Positions 1 through 5,669 of a stretch of 7,090 nucleotides of DNA are shown here, piece by piece. The DNA is from Candidatus Heimdallarchaeota archaeon (GTDB lineage Archaea; Asgardarchaeota; Heimdallarchaeia; Heimdallarchaeales; Heimdallarchaeaceae): positions 1 to 7,090 of the forward strand of contig JAGLOH010000110.1 in NCBI GenBank assembly GCA_023139025.1, read 5' to 3'. The translations under genes and the position numbers were made by a program. Position 1 is the stretch's first letter; each line of letters starts with the position of its first letter. Under the pieces are notes generated by a model that saw only the letters and a program-made list of their open reading frames with translations, was not told where the DNA came from and made no database searches.

Positions 1-375
1 TAAGTCGACAAGATAATGTGCAACAAAACAACTACTTGCTAAAATAGTTAACTCAGGATAGAAATTAGTCAATCCAAAGATGAGATAACTGAATCCGCAG
101 ATCACAAGAACACCAAAAGGTTCATGCAACCAAGTATGATAAATGAACTCATCTCTTTCATCTAGTGTTTGGAAATATACTTTGATTAGTTTTGGAATAT
201 TCCAAATTTTGATTTCCTTGAAATTTTTTCGATAGTAAAAAACATGGTCGTAGTCTACAAGAATTCCAAAAACAAACATGACAATGAGAAGTAACCAAAT
301 AGGTATATCATGATAGAATTGAACAAATATCAGCCCAATTAAAACAGAAACACTACCATGAGTCACAGCATCCAT
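1..375 (-). CDS. DUF457-like membrane-bound metal-dependent hydrolase, N-terminal part (truncated by window edge)
   Basis: The minus strand is open from an ATG at 375 to position 1 with no stop, giving 125 residues of a longer protein. A stop codon lies five codons upstream, so the start is ATG or, less likely, an in-frame TTG at 387. The protein has hydrophobic segments at about residues 10-20, 26-40, 88-103 and 109-122. Between them are polar clusters typical of DUF457/YdjM-like integral membrane 'metal-dependent hydrolases': TH at 5-6, DYDH at 41-44, HTWLHEP at 80-86 and AHYLVD at 119-124. In that family His and Asp residues of this kind are thought to bind a metal at the membrane face; the true substrate is generally unknown. 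A TATA-like box near 401-409 suits a leaderless or short-leader transcript. The family call rests on motif spacing only, so treat the enzymatic name as provisional. Confidence 0.6.
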   Translation of the reverse strand, partial: MDAVTHGSVSVLIGLIFVQFYHDIPIWLLLIVMFVFGILVDYDHVFYYRKNFKEIKIWNIPKLIKVYFQTLDERDEFIYHTWLHEPFGVLVICGFSYLIFGLTNFYPELTILASSCFVAHYLVDL

Positions 376-400
376 TATGCATTTCAATTAGATGTGATAG

Positions 401-409
401 TTAAAAATT
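401..409 (-). promoter_or_regulatory. Candidate TATA box for the DUF457-like gene
   Basis: On the minus strand this reads AATTTTTAA, centred about 30 bases before the ATG at 375. It is plausible as an archaeal TATA box but has no convincing BRE, and the region is uniformly A/T-rich. Confidence 0.35.
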
Positions 410-432
410 TTATCGTAAACCTTTTCTCAAAG

Positions 433-443
433 TTTATTTAAAA
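433..443 (+). promoter_or_regulatory. TATA box for the 463-924 gene
   Basis: The sequence TTTATTTAAAA is preceded by CAAAG (428-432), which resembles a purine-rich BRE. The centre lies about 25 bases before the ATG at 463, the distance at which archaeal RNA polymerase starts, so the transcript would begin at or next to the start codon. There is no Shine-Dalgarno sequence at a usable distance, consistent with a leaderless mRNA. Confidence 0.55.
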
Positions 444-462
444 GGAAAGTAATATAACTTTA

Positions 463-924
463 ATGGATTGCAGTACGTTTGATAAAATCATATCTACACC
501 TTCTCTAGGAGATTCAGCTAGACGGGAAGCACTTCAAGATTTAATAAAAAACGGCTGCTTAACTTCTCTCTTTGGGCATGCTCAAACCTCTTCAAGGATT
601 GATTGGGTAAGAAATTATTCACTTTTAGCTCTTACTAAATTTGCTTCAGTTAATACAGCTGCTGAGGAAGTTGCAATTACTTTACAAGATGATGAAGTGT
701 TACTAGATTATTCATTAGACAAGGAAAAACTAAAACTAAAAGCTGCAAAATTACTTTTTCTTTTCATAACTCTTGAAAATAAACCAAGAAAATTCAAAAA
801 AATTGCTCTAATGGGATTGATAGTTGGAGAACATTGGAACCATTGTTATGAACTGGGAGAGGATCCTAATATAGAAGAGTGGATTCAACGAACTATTCAA
901 TCCGCTCTTAAAACAAAAAAATAG
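463..924 (+). CDS. Unrecognised 153-residue protein, mostly helical
   Basis: I do not recognise this protein. It begins with ATG at 463, directly downstream of a well-placed TATA box, and ends with TAG at 922-924. It has no signal peptide or clear membrane helix; the most hydrophobic stretches (about residues 96-104 and 113-121) are too short and are flanked by lysines. Residues 17-64 and 88-125 look like amphipathic helix pairs (for example WVRNYSLLALTKF at 48-60), weakly recalling HEAT/ARM-type helical repeats, but there are too few units to claim that fold. Cysteines at 3, 32 and 129 do not form a metal-binding pattern. The C-terminus is basic (ALKTKK). It is convergent with the small membrane-protein gene and divergent from the DUF457-like gene, so it appears to be a single-gene transcript. 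Codon use resembles its neighbours, and it is probably a real gene of unknown function. Confidence 0.6.
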   Translation: MDCSTFDKIISTPSLGDSARREALQDLIKNGCLTSLFGHAQTSSRIDWVRNYSLLALTKFASVNTAAEEVAITLQDDEVLLDYSLDKEKLKLKAAKLLFLFITLENKPRKFKKIALMGLIVGEHWNHCYELGEDPNIEEWIQRTIQSALKTKK

Positions 925-939
925 AGAAAAAAAAGGAAA
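911..939 (-). terminator. T-rich terminator for the 940-1263 gene
   Basis: Immediately after the TAA of the minus-strand gene, the minus strand reads T-runs of eight and seven separated by a short C/T/A stretch. This is a typical archaeal U-tract terminator. It overlaps the last codons of the convergent plus-strand gene, whose lysine-rich C-terminus (KTKK) is encoded by the A-rich complement. Confidence 0.5.
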
Positions 940-1263
940 TTAGATGACTAATTGTGCTTTTTCCTTTGTGAGTTGTTCAGCTTCAGCTGCAGCCTCTTTG
1001 AAAATTGATATTTGGAATCTATTATGAAAGGGTGAAATTTTTGAGGCCCATTCAGAAACTTTGTAAAGAGGTTTAGCCATGAAACCCAATCCTTTCACCA
1101 TTTCTGTTGCTGTCTTTAGCTCTCCTAACGTGTTGTCATCAAATGCTCCAAACCAACTTGCTATGAAAGCATAAAGATACAACCCAAATATTGTTCCTAT
1201 TAGCAAAATCACAACTGAAGTGATGATTTCACCTCGCCAAATTAATCGGAATAATCCTTCCAT
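940..1263 (-). CDS. Small single-helix membrane protein of unknown function
   Basis: This 107-residue protein runs from ATG at 1263 to TAA at 940-942; I do not recognise a family. One strong membrane segment spans about residues 13-38 (IITSVVILLIGTIFGLYLY and on), preceded by two arginines (6, 10), which suggests the N-terminus is cytoplasmic if the positive-inside rule holds. After it come an acidic turn (FDDN, 41-44) and a soluble, mainly helical tail rich in Ala, Glu and Lys at the end (89-104), which could be a short coiled coil. The start lies 29 bases after the stop of the 1293-1724 gene on the same strand. There is no ribosome-binding site and only a poor TATA-like CTTAAAC near 1291-1298, so co-transcription with the upstream gene is the simplest reading. 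It could be a membrane partner of that protein, which is inference from position only. Confidence 0.6.
   Translation of the reverse strand: MEGLFRLIWRGEIITSVVILLIGTIFGLYLYAFIASWFGAFDDNTLGELKTATEMVKGLGFMAKPLYKVSEWASKISPFHNRFQISIFKEAAAEAEQLTKEKAQLVI
957..967 (+). terminator. Weak T-tract after the 463-924 gene
   Basis: CTTTTTCCTTT lies about 33 bases after the stop codon, inside the convergent gene. Archaeal RNA polymerase can terminate at T-rich tracts without a hairpin. This tract is interrupted, so the call is weak. Confidence 0.3.
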
Positions 1264-1292
1264 AAGACTACTCTAATTTGAGCAATTCACGT

Positions 1293-1724
1293 TTAAGCTG
1301 AGAAATCCACCACATATCCTTCTGCTTCTAGAAAATCTTTATAGCTAGTAAGAATCGCATTTCTAAGAAATGCTACAGTTTCCTCATTAAGCGAATGAAT
1401 CATTATTTCTCTTAGAGTTAAGAAGAATTTTATCAAAATCTCATCAAAAGCTTTCATTCTTTCATTTGCATGAATAAATCTGAATTCATTTATTGGGCGA
1501 CCTTTCTCTTTTTCCCACTCTCGGCATGTCTGTTTTAGAACTGTCTCAATTCCAGTTCTATTCGTGCTTGGCATAGCATTCATAACACATTCGAGGAGTT
1601 TTTCAAAGATTTCCAACTGTCCCTTATTGAGCATAATCTTTCTTGATTTAATTATAATCGCATTGAGTTTTCCTTGTTCAAGCTCAAAACTTATACTCAT
1701 TATATTATAAATTTGATTGCTCAT
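1293..1724 (-). CDS. Unrecognised 143-residue soluble protein
   Basis: I do not recognise this protein. It has no signal peptide or membrane segment. An N-terminal strand-like part (residues 9-31) is followed by a long helical portion, including LEIFEKLLECVMNAM (37-51) and AFDEILIKFFLTLREIM (92-108). Two cysteines (46, 67) are far apart and not metal-like. The longest frame starts at ATG 1724, but a good TATA box (1725-1734) sits directly against that codon, so a transcript from it would begin near 1700-1707. The second methionine (residue 9, ATG at 1700, MSISFELEQ) is therefore the more likely start, giving 135 residues. The gene is divergent from the pyruvate-kinase-domain gene and is followed 29 bases later by the small membrane protein, probably on the same transcript. 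Confidence 0.6.
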   Translation of the reverse strand: MSNQIYNIMSISFELEQGKLNAIIIKSRKIMLNKGQLEIFEKLLECVMNAMPSTNRTGIETVLKQTCREWEKEKGRPINEFRFIHANERMKAFDEILIKFFLTLREIMIHSLNEETVAFLRNAILTSYKDFLEAEGYVVDFSA

Positions 1725-1734
1725 CTATAAATAT
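1725..1734 (-). promoter_or_regulatory. TATA box for the 1293-1724 gene; decides its start codon
   Basis: On the minus strand this reads ATATTTATAG, preceded by TTGAAA. It abuts the ATG at 1724 and is centred about 28 bases from the in-frame ATG at 1700. The spacing seen at the other genes in this window therefore favours the 1700 start and a leaderless mRNA. Confidence 0.5.
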
Positions 1735-1800
1735 TTTCAAATCATATGCTATTTCACAAAAGAAAGTTGGAAATTTGCATAGATATCACATGACAAACAA

Positions 1801-1809
1801 TTTTAAATT
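1801..1809 (+). promoter_or_regulatory. TATA box for the pyruvate-kinase-domain gene
   Basis: TTTTAAATT is preceded by ACAAACAA, a BRE-like A-rich element. The centre lies 25 bases before the ATG at 1830, and there is no Shine-Dalgarno sequence near the start, so a leaderless transcript is expected. Confidence 0.55.
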
Positions 1810-1829
1810 ACAAGCACCTAACCTATCGT

Positions 1830-2375
1830 ATGACCGTTCATTTTACCAAGCCAGGTGATTATTCTGAAGAAATATTTACTCTGGTGAAAAAGCGACTAGA
1901 AAAGGGGGATATTAACCAAGTTATTATAGCTACAACCTCAGGAAATACTGCTTTAAAAGCAGTTAAATCCCTCGCAGGCGTTAAGTTAATAGCAGTCACT
2001 CATCAAGCTGGATTTCATGAACCCGGTGAAATGGAAATTCCTGCTGAAGCAATTCAAGAACTTGAATCTAAAGATGTAACAGTTGTAACTGCTACTCATG
2101 TTTTAGCTGGTGTTGATAGAGCAGTTAGGAAAAAACATGGTACGTGGTTGACAGCTGAAATTATGGCTGAGACTCTGAGAATATTTGGTCAAGGTACTAA
2201 GGTTTGCGCAGAAATTGTTGCTATGGCAGCAGATGCTGGCGTCATTTCCATGAACGATGTAATCGTTATCGGGGGAACCGGAAAAGGAGCTGATACTGCA
2301 TGGGTTGTAAAACCTGCTCATTCCAGTACTTTTTTCCACATGAAAATGAAAGAATTGTTATGTAAACCAGAATGA
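1830..2375 (+). CDS. Stand-alone pyruvate kinase alpha/beta (C-terminal) domain protein, MTH1675/AF0103 type
   Basis: The 181-residue length and motifs match the archaeal and bacterial family in which the C-terminal alpha/beta domain of pyruvate kinase occurs alone. Visible blocks are ATTSGNTA (34-41), VTHQAGF (56-62), TATHVLAGVDRA (87-98), GQGTKVCAEIVAMAADAG (120-137) and GGTGKGADTAWVV (148-160) followed by KPAHS (161-165). In full pyruvate kinase this domain has no catalytic residues and binds allosteric effectors; here the catalytic barrel is absent, so the protein is not a pyruvate kinase. I recall structures of this family (MTH1675, AF0103) and possibly a flavin-like ligand, but the cellular role is not established. 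It is soluble and cytoplasmic. The start is ATG at 1830, at the correct distance from the TATA box. The polyprenol-kinase-like gene follows after 18 bases and is probably co-transcribed. Confidence 0.88.
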   Translation: MTVHFTKPGDYSEEIFTLVKKRLEKGDINQVIIATTSGNTALKAVKSLAGVKLIAVTHQAGFHEPGEMEIPAEAIQELESKDVTVVTATHVLAGVDRAVRKKHGTWLTAEIMAETLRIFGQGTKVCAEIVAMAADAGVISMNDVIVIGGTGKGADTAWVVKPAHSSTFFHMKMKELLCKPE

Positions 2376-2393
2376 ATCAGTTGGCGTAAAGAA

Positions 2394-3104
2394 ATGGAGT
2401 TTAACATCACTCAAGTAGATTGGGTACGAGACATAATTGCTCTCCTAGTTATTATTGTAACAGTTAACTCTATTTTCGTGCTTAAAGCATTAGGATGTAA
2501 AAGGTGGCAGATAAGAAAGATAGGTCATATGATTTTGTTTACTGTTGCTGCGTTCTTTCCATATTTCTTCAATAATCTATTTGATATTTATGTGTCAGTA
2601 CTATTAGCTCTAGGACTTTTCTTATTTCTTTCAGCTATACCACAAGTTCAGTATCTTCAGAGAATATTCAAGATGTGTTCAAGAGAGGAAAGAAATCCAT
2701 GGGAATTGTTTTTTAACTCAATTTTTACTTCTATAACACTTTTAGTCCTTCTTTGGTTCTTCAAAGATGAAGCTCTTTTGTTCATTTTTACAGCAGCATA
2801 TCTGACAATGAGTTTAGGTGATGGTTTGGGTGAAATGATAGGTAGACCCTTTGGCAGAATTAAGTATAAAATCTTTTCAGAGAAAAGCTTGGAGGGGTCT
2901 TTAGCAGTTTTTGTAGGAACAGCTATTGCCGTTACAATTTCTCTCGCAGTTAACTCAATGATTATGTTACCTGGAGTATGGTGGAAAATTCTTGTAACAG
3001 CTGTAGTTGGAGCAATTGTTGAAGCTTTGAGTTACAAATTCCTTGATAACGCTACACTTCCAGGTATTACGGTGCTAATGCTCTATTTACTCTTCGTTTT
3101 GTGA
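2394..3104 (+). CDS. Diacylglycerol/polyprenol kinase family membrane protein (SEC59/DGK1/VTE5-like)
   Basis: This 236-residue, strongly hydrophobic protein has about seven membrane segments (roughly residues 13-31, 46-59, 65-81, 109-122, 127-140, 170-188 and 199-213, with a hydrophobic C-terminus 224-236). Family signatures are RKIGH (41-45) before the second segment, GDGLGEMIGRPFG (142-154), KSLEGS (164-169), and Glu210 with DNATLP (218-223). These Gly-Asp-Gly, Lys-Ser and Asp-Asn motifs characterise the CTP-dependent lipid kinases that phosphorylate dolichol, phytol or diacylglycerol, and related CDP-lipid enzymes. The likely substrate here is an isoprenoid alcohol or archaeal lipid, with CTP as probable donor; the exact substrate cannot be read from sequence. 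The ATG at 2394 lies 18 bases after the upstream stop, without a clear ribosome-binding site or separate TATA box, so it probably shares a transcript with the pyruvate-kinase-domain gene. Confidence 0.82.
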   Translation: MEFNITQVDWVRDIIALLVIIVTVNSIFVLKALGCKRWQIRKIGHMILFTVAAFFPYFFNNLFDIYVSVLLALGLFLFLSAIPQVQYLQRIFKMCSREERNPWELFFNSIFTSITLLVLLWFFKDEALLFIFTAAYLTMSLGDGLGEMIGRPFGRIKYKIFSEKSLEGSLAVFVGTAIAVTISLAVNSMIMLPGVWWKILVTAVVGAIVEALSYKFLDNATLPGITVLMLYLLFVL

Positions 3105-3671
3105 TTATGCAAGTTTCTTTGCTTTAAGGAGATATGTTGATTTTGTCAATCTCTCCCATTCTACAGTAAAATTATATTTCTTACACATTTCTTCAAGACT
3201 TTGAGGCGAAAGAAATTTGCTTCCAAAGAGTAAAATTTTTTCAAATAAAATAATAAAGAATGTTTTCCAATGCTTAGGATCAAATTCTCTGATTATCAAA
3301 AGACCTTGTGAGCTTAGTATTTTAGAACACTGTTCAATTGTTTCATTTTGCATTTTTATGTGGTGTAAAGTGTCATTTGCAAAAATTTGGTGAATTGAAT
3401 CTTTGCGAAAAGGCAAAGTTTCCCCTACACCTTGCACAAGCATAATACTTGGCGATTTATTTTTAGCTTGACTTAACATTTCAAAGGATCTATCCAAAAG
3501 AATGCATCCATTTACATGGGACTCAAACGCAACAGCTACTCTACCTGTACCACCACCTAAATCTAAAATTGGTTTGTCTTTGATTAAAGTAATGTTACCT
3601 AAAATAGTGTTTAGGTCAAAGGGAGGGATGATTTTATCATAGTTTTTAGCAATCCTAGAAAATAAATCCAT
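3105..3671 (-). CDS. Class I SAM-dependent methyltransferase (UbiE/Methyltransf_11-like)
   Basis: The 188-residue protein shows the Rossmann methyltransferase core. Motif I is ILDLGGGTGR (35-44), which contacts S-adenosylmethionine; an acidic residue at the end of strand 2 (LLD, Asp60) would bind the ribose; GVGETLPF (81-88) precedes strand 4; NDTLHHI (99-105) is the motif IV region with the HH typical of UbiE-like enzymes; and LLIIREFDP (124-132) is the strand 5 region. The N-terminal FSRIAKNYDK (4-13) is the usual lead-in for small-molecule methyltransferases. The substrate is unknown; a quinone, lipid or other small molecule is possible. At 188 residues it is shorter than quinone-pathway UbiE (about 230-250), so it is not named as such. 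The ATG at 3671 sits about 27 bases from a TATA box and supports a leaderless transcript. Its stop codon abuts that of the convergent polyprenol-kinase-like gene. Confidence 0.85.
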   Translation of the reverse strand: MDLFSRIAKNYDKIIPPFDLNTILGNITLIKDKPILDLGGGTGRVAVAFESHVNGCILLDRSFEMLSQAKNKSPSIMLVQGVGETLPFRKDSIHQIFANDTLHHIKMQNETIEQCSKILSSQGLLIIREFDPKHWKTFFIILFEKILLFGSKFLSPQSLEEMCKKYNFTVEWERLTKSTYLLKAKKLA

Positions 3672-3694
3672 AAACTCTAAAAAAAGAGCTTACA

Positions 3695-3702
3695 TATAAA
3701 TA
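3695..3702 (-). promoter_or_regulatory. TATA box for the methyltransferase gene, flanked by an inverted repeat
   Basis: On the minus strand this is TATTTATA, centred about 27 bases before the ATG at 3671. It lies mostly in the 8-base loop between TTACAT (3690-3695) and ATGTAA (3704-3709), a perfect 6-base inverted repeat. The repeat may simply reflect A/T richness. Confidence 0.5.
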
Positions 3703-3707
3703 AATGT

Positions 3708-3726
3708 AAAAAAAGGAAAGAGAAAA
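3708..3726 (-). terminator. T-rich terminator after the flavoprotein gene
   Basis: Directly after the TAG of the flavoprotein gene the minus strand reads TTTTCTCTTTCC and then a run of seven T. A second run of seven T follows at 3685-3679. This suits archaeal U-tract termination, separating this transcript from the methyltransferase gene, whose promoter starts just beyond. Confidence 0.5.
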
Positions 3727-4704
3727 TTAGCAAACCTCTGTTGGCCATTCTTCATCTTTATACCAGTAGGGTTTTCTGATCATTCCAAAGGCATTATGAG
3801 CTGCTATTGCTCCTTGAGCTACTGCAATCACAATGAGTTGATATACTGAAGCTATATCTCCTATAGCAAAAACTCCAGGAACGTTTGTTCTCATCTCTCT
3901 ATCAACAAGAACATATTTTCCATCTGTTTCAAGGCCAATATCTTCAAAAATCTCTAAACTAGTTTTTAGACCAACAGCTAGAACACATTTATCAATTTCT
4001 ACAACTTTTTCTTCTTTTGTTTCAACTTGTTCAAGTATTGCTCTTTCTAAGTTTCCTTCACCCTCTAGAGCTTTCAATTGATGTAAGTAGATTATTTCAG
4101 CTAAATTATTGTCTACAATTTCCTGAACTGTTGTTTCAGCTGCTCTGAAGCTATCTCTTCTATGACAAAGATAGATTTTTTTAGCAAGACCAGATATGGT
4201 TCTAACAGCATCAATTGCTGTATCTCCTCCACCTACAACTAGAACAGTACTTCCTTTGAAGCGATCAGGATCTGTAACAAAGTTGTACAATCCTCTATCT
4301 TTTCGTTTGAACTTATTTTCTCCTGGAACACCTAATTCAGCAGGTCTTGAACCAGTAGCAATGACTATACTTCTAAAGTTATAGCTGTTCTCATTTGTTA
4401 TGATTGTGAGAAAATCATCCTTTTTCTCAACTTTAACTACTCTTTCGTCAATAATTTCGGCATTTACTTCTTTAGATTGAATAACAAATTCATCAATTAG
4501 TCTTTTTGCCAAAATACTAGGGTTACCTGGATAATTTTCAACTATTTTTCGACCATAAAGTGTAGTGACTATACCCCCCAATCTACCTCCTTCAAAGACA
4601 GTTACTTTAAGTCCTTTATAGGCAGCAATGATGGCACAACCCATACCGCCAACTCCACCACCTATGATCCCAAGATCTCCATGAAACATATCATCTGATG
4701 ACAT
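3727..4704 (-). CDS. NADPH- and FAD-dependent oxidoreductase of thioredoxin-reductase fold, lacking the CxxC (FNR2-like)
   Basis: At 325 residues this is the usual length for thioredoxin-reductase-fold flavoproteins. The N-terminal FAD site is GIIGGGVGGMG (12-22), with ATGSRPAELGVPG (116-128) next. The NADPH domain has VVGGGDTAIDAV (156-167) and HRRDSFR (181-187), whose arginines in this family contact the 2'-phosphate and favour NADPH. The closing FAD motif is NVPGVFAIGDIA (274-285). Where thioredoxin reductases carry the redox CxxC, about residues 135-150, this protein has GLYNFVTDPDRFKG with no cysteine. Its only cysteines are 23, 180, 240 and the very last residue, 325. That pattern resembles ferredoxin/flavodoxin-NADP reductases of the TrxR-like class (YumC type) and uncharacterised CxxC-less archaeal homologues. 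The electron partner is unknown. ATG 4704 is supported by a TATA-like element at 4723-4732; Met6 is an alternative. Confidence 0.85.
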   Translation of the reverse strand: MSSDDMFHGDLGIIGGGVGGMGCAIIAAYKGLKVTVFEGGRLGGIVTTLYGRKIVENYPGNPSILAKRLIDEFVIQSKEVNAEIIDERVVKVEKKDDFLTIITNENSYNFRSIVIATGSRPAELGVPGENKFKRKDRGLYNFVTDPDRFKGSTVLVVGGGDTAIDAVRTISGLAKKIYLCHRRDSFRAAETTVQEIVDNNLAEIIYLHQLKALEGEGNLERAILEQVETKEEKVVEIDKCVLAVGLKTSLEIFEDIGLETDGKYVLVDREMRTNVPGVFAIGDIASVYQLIVIAVAQGAIAAHNAFGMIRKPYWYKDEEWPTEVC

Positions 4705-4722
4705 AAGAGCTGAAAATCGTTC

Positions 4723-4732
4723 TTATTAATAA
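4723..4732 (-). promoter_or_regulatory. TATA box for the flavoprotein gene
   Basis: On the minus strand this reads TTATTAATAA, preceded by ATAAAGA as a BRE-like element, and is centred about 24 bases before the ATG at 4704. No ribosome-binding site is visible, so the message is probably leaderless. Confidence 0.5.
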
Positions 4733-4780
4733 TCTTTATGAACTGGACATGTTTAGGGTAAAAATATAATAACCTTGTGG

Positions 4781-4790
4781 GAATAAATTT
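4781..4790 (+). promoter_or_regulatory. Candidate TATA box for the alpha/beta-hydrolase gene
   Basis: GAATAAATTT is centred about 22 bases before the GTG at 4808. A second A/T-rich candidate (AAAATATAATAA, 4761-4772) is about 42 bases upstream. Either would give a short or absent leader. Confidence 0.35.
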
Positions 4791-4807
4791 CCTATAATTG
4801 TTGAAAA

Positions 4808-5635
4808 GTGGTAGTTTTGGAAAATAAATATGCGCAGAATTTGGAATTTATTAATGATTCCCCTGTTTGTATTTTGATTTTTCATGGACTATCTGGTACT
4901 CCTATTGAGATGAGACATTTAGCAGAATCGTTTTCGAAACAAGGATATGATGTATTCGTACCAATAATACCTTATCATGGGATTTCTTTTGACCATCTTC
5001 TTGAGCTAAAAGACCCCACAGAACTTTATGAATGGGGAAAGGAACTAATTTTTCAAAAAAAACAAGAATATGATAAGCTTATTGTTTTCGGATTCTCATT
5101 GGGAGCAGGGATTACTTTTGTAGCTGAGACTAGTAATCCCACAGCTGATGCTTATATTGGTATAAGCACTGGTGGAATATTCTCTTGGATGTTAAGGTTG
5201 TTCTCTTTTGTCTATAGGTTCATTAAAATTAAATCAATTCCTTTTTCTTTACCAAGTGGCTACGACAAAACGTTGGTTGATGAAGAATATCTAGAATGGA
5301 AAATGGAAAATATGAATAAAATGCCAATGAGCGTTTTGGTACATGCAGTTCGTCATTCCAAGCACTTGAAGAAGATAGTTAAGAAACTAGTTACACCTGT
5401 TTTAATCATTAATGGAGTCAAAGACATGACAACTAGTAAGAAAGCTACTACTTATGTTGTTAAGAATGCATCTTCAAAAATAAGGAAAGGATTTCTTGTG
5501 AAGGATGGTGGTCATTTGCTCCTGAGTACTGGATTTTTTGACATAATTTTCGAAGAAATAATGATTTTCATCCATCAGGTTCTAGAAAATGATCAAAAAG
5601 AAGTTGAATATCTAGGAGAACTCTCTTTAAAATAA
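4808..5635 (+). CDS. Alpha/beta-hydrolase, carboxylesterase / monoacylglycerol-lipase-like (Est30 type)
   Basis: The 275-residue protein carries a complete serine-hydrolase triad. The oxyanion-loop motif is FHGLSGTP (25-32), the nucleophile elbow is GFSLG with Ser97, the acid is Asp206 in INGVKDM (201-207), and the base is His236 in KDGGHLL (232-238). Order and spacing match Est30-like carboxylesterases and monoglyceride lipases, which hydrolyse short- to medium-chain acyl esters. Between strand 6 and the acid, residues 125-147 are unusually hydrophobic and aromatic (WMLRLFSFVYRF) and probably form the lid over an acyl pocket or touch the membrane. There is no signal peptide, so it is likely cytoplasmic. 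The start is GTG at 4808; a stop lies two codons upstream and the only other early option is TTG at 4817, because the first internal Met (35) lies after the HG motif. It has its own promoter region and a T-tract terminator. Confidence 0.85.
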   Translation: MVVLENKYAQNLEFINDSPVCILIFHGLSGTPIEMRHLAESFSKQGYDVFVPIIPYHGISFDHLLELKDPTELYEWGKELIFQKKQEYDKLIVFGFSLGAGITFVAETSNPTADAYIGISTGGIFSWMLRLFSFVYRFIKIKSIPFSLPSGYDKTLVDEEYLEWKMENMNKMPMSVLVHAVRHSKHLKKIVKKLVTPVLIINGVKDMTTSKKATTYVVKNASSKIRKGFLVKDGGHLLLSTGFFDIIFEEIMIFIHQVLENDQKEVEYLGELSLK

Positions 5636-5657
5636 ATGAATTTACATTTTCAATAAG

Positions 5658-5666
5658 TTTTTTTTT
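5658..5666 (+). terminator. T-tract terminator of the alpha/beta-hydrolase gene
   Basis: A run of nine T begins 23 bases after the TAA at 5633-5635, with further T-rich sequence around it. This is a standard archaeal U-tract terminator. Confidence 0.55.
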
Positions 5667-5669
5667 ACT

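Noticed and set aside
2103..2339. 78-residue open frame on the minus strand
   Set aside because: It lies wholly inside the pyruvate-kinase-domain gene, antisense to conserved motifs, with serine- and cysteine-rich low-quality sequence and no promoter.
1830..2375. Calling this gene pyruvate kinase, possibly a broken one
   Set aside because: Its length and motifs match a complete stand-alone family; the preceding 105 bases hold only promoter sequence and no remnant of a catalytic barrel.
3675..3688. CTCT-A6-AGAG small hairpin between the methyltransferase TATA box and start
   Set aside because: Four-base arms around an A-run are expected by chance in such A/T-rich DNA, and a leaderless transcript would not contain it.
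4196..4384. 62-residue open frame on the plus strand
   Set aside because: It is antisense to the NADPH-binding region of the flavoprotein gene; its Pro/Thr-rich content is the mirror of glycine-rich motifs there.
3727..4704. Calling this gene thioredoxin reductase (trxB)
   Set aside because: The CxxC needed to reduce thioredoxin is absent, so only the fold and cofactors are supported.
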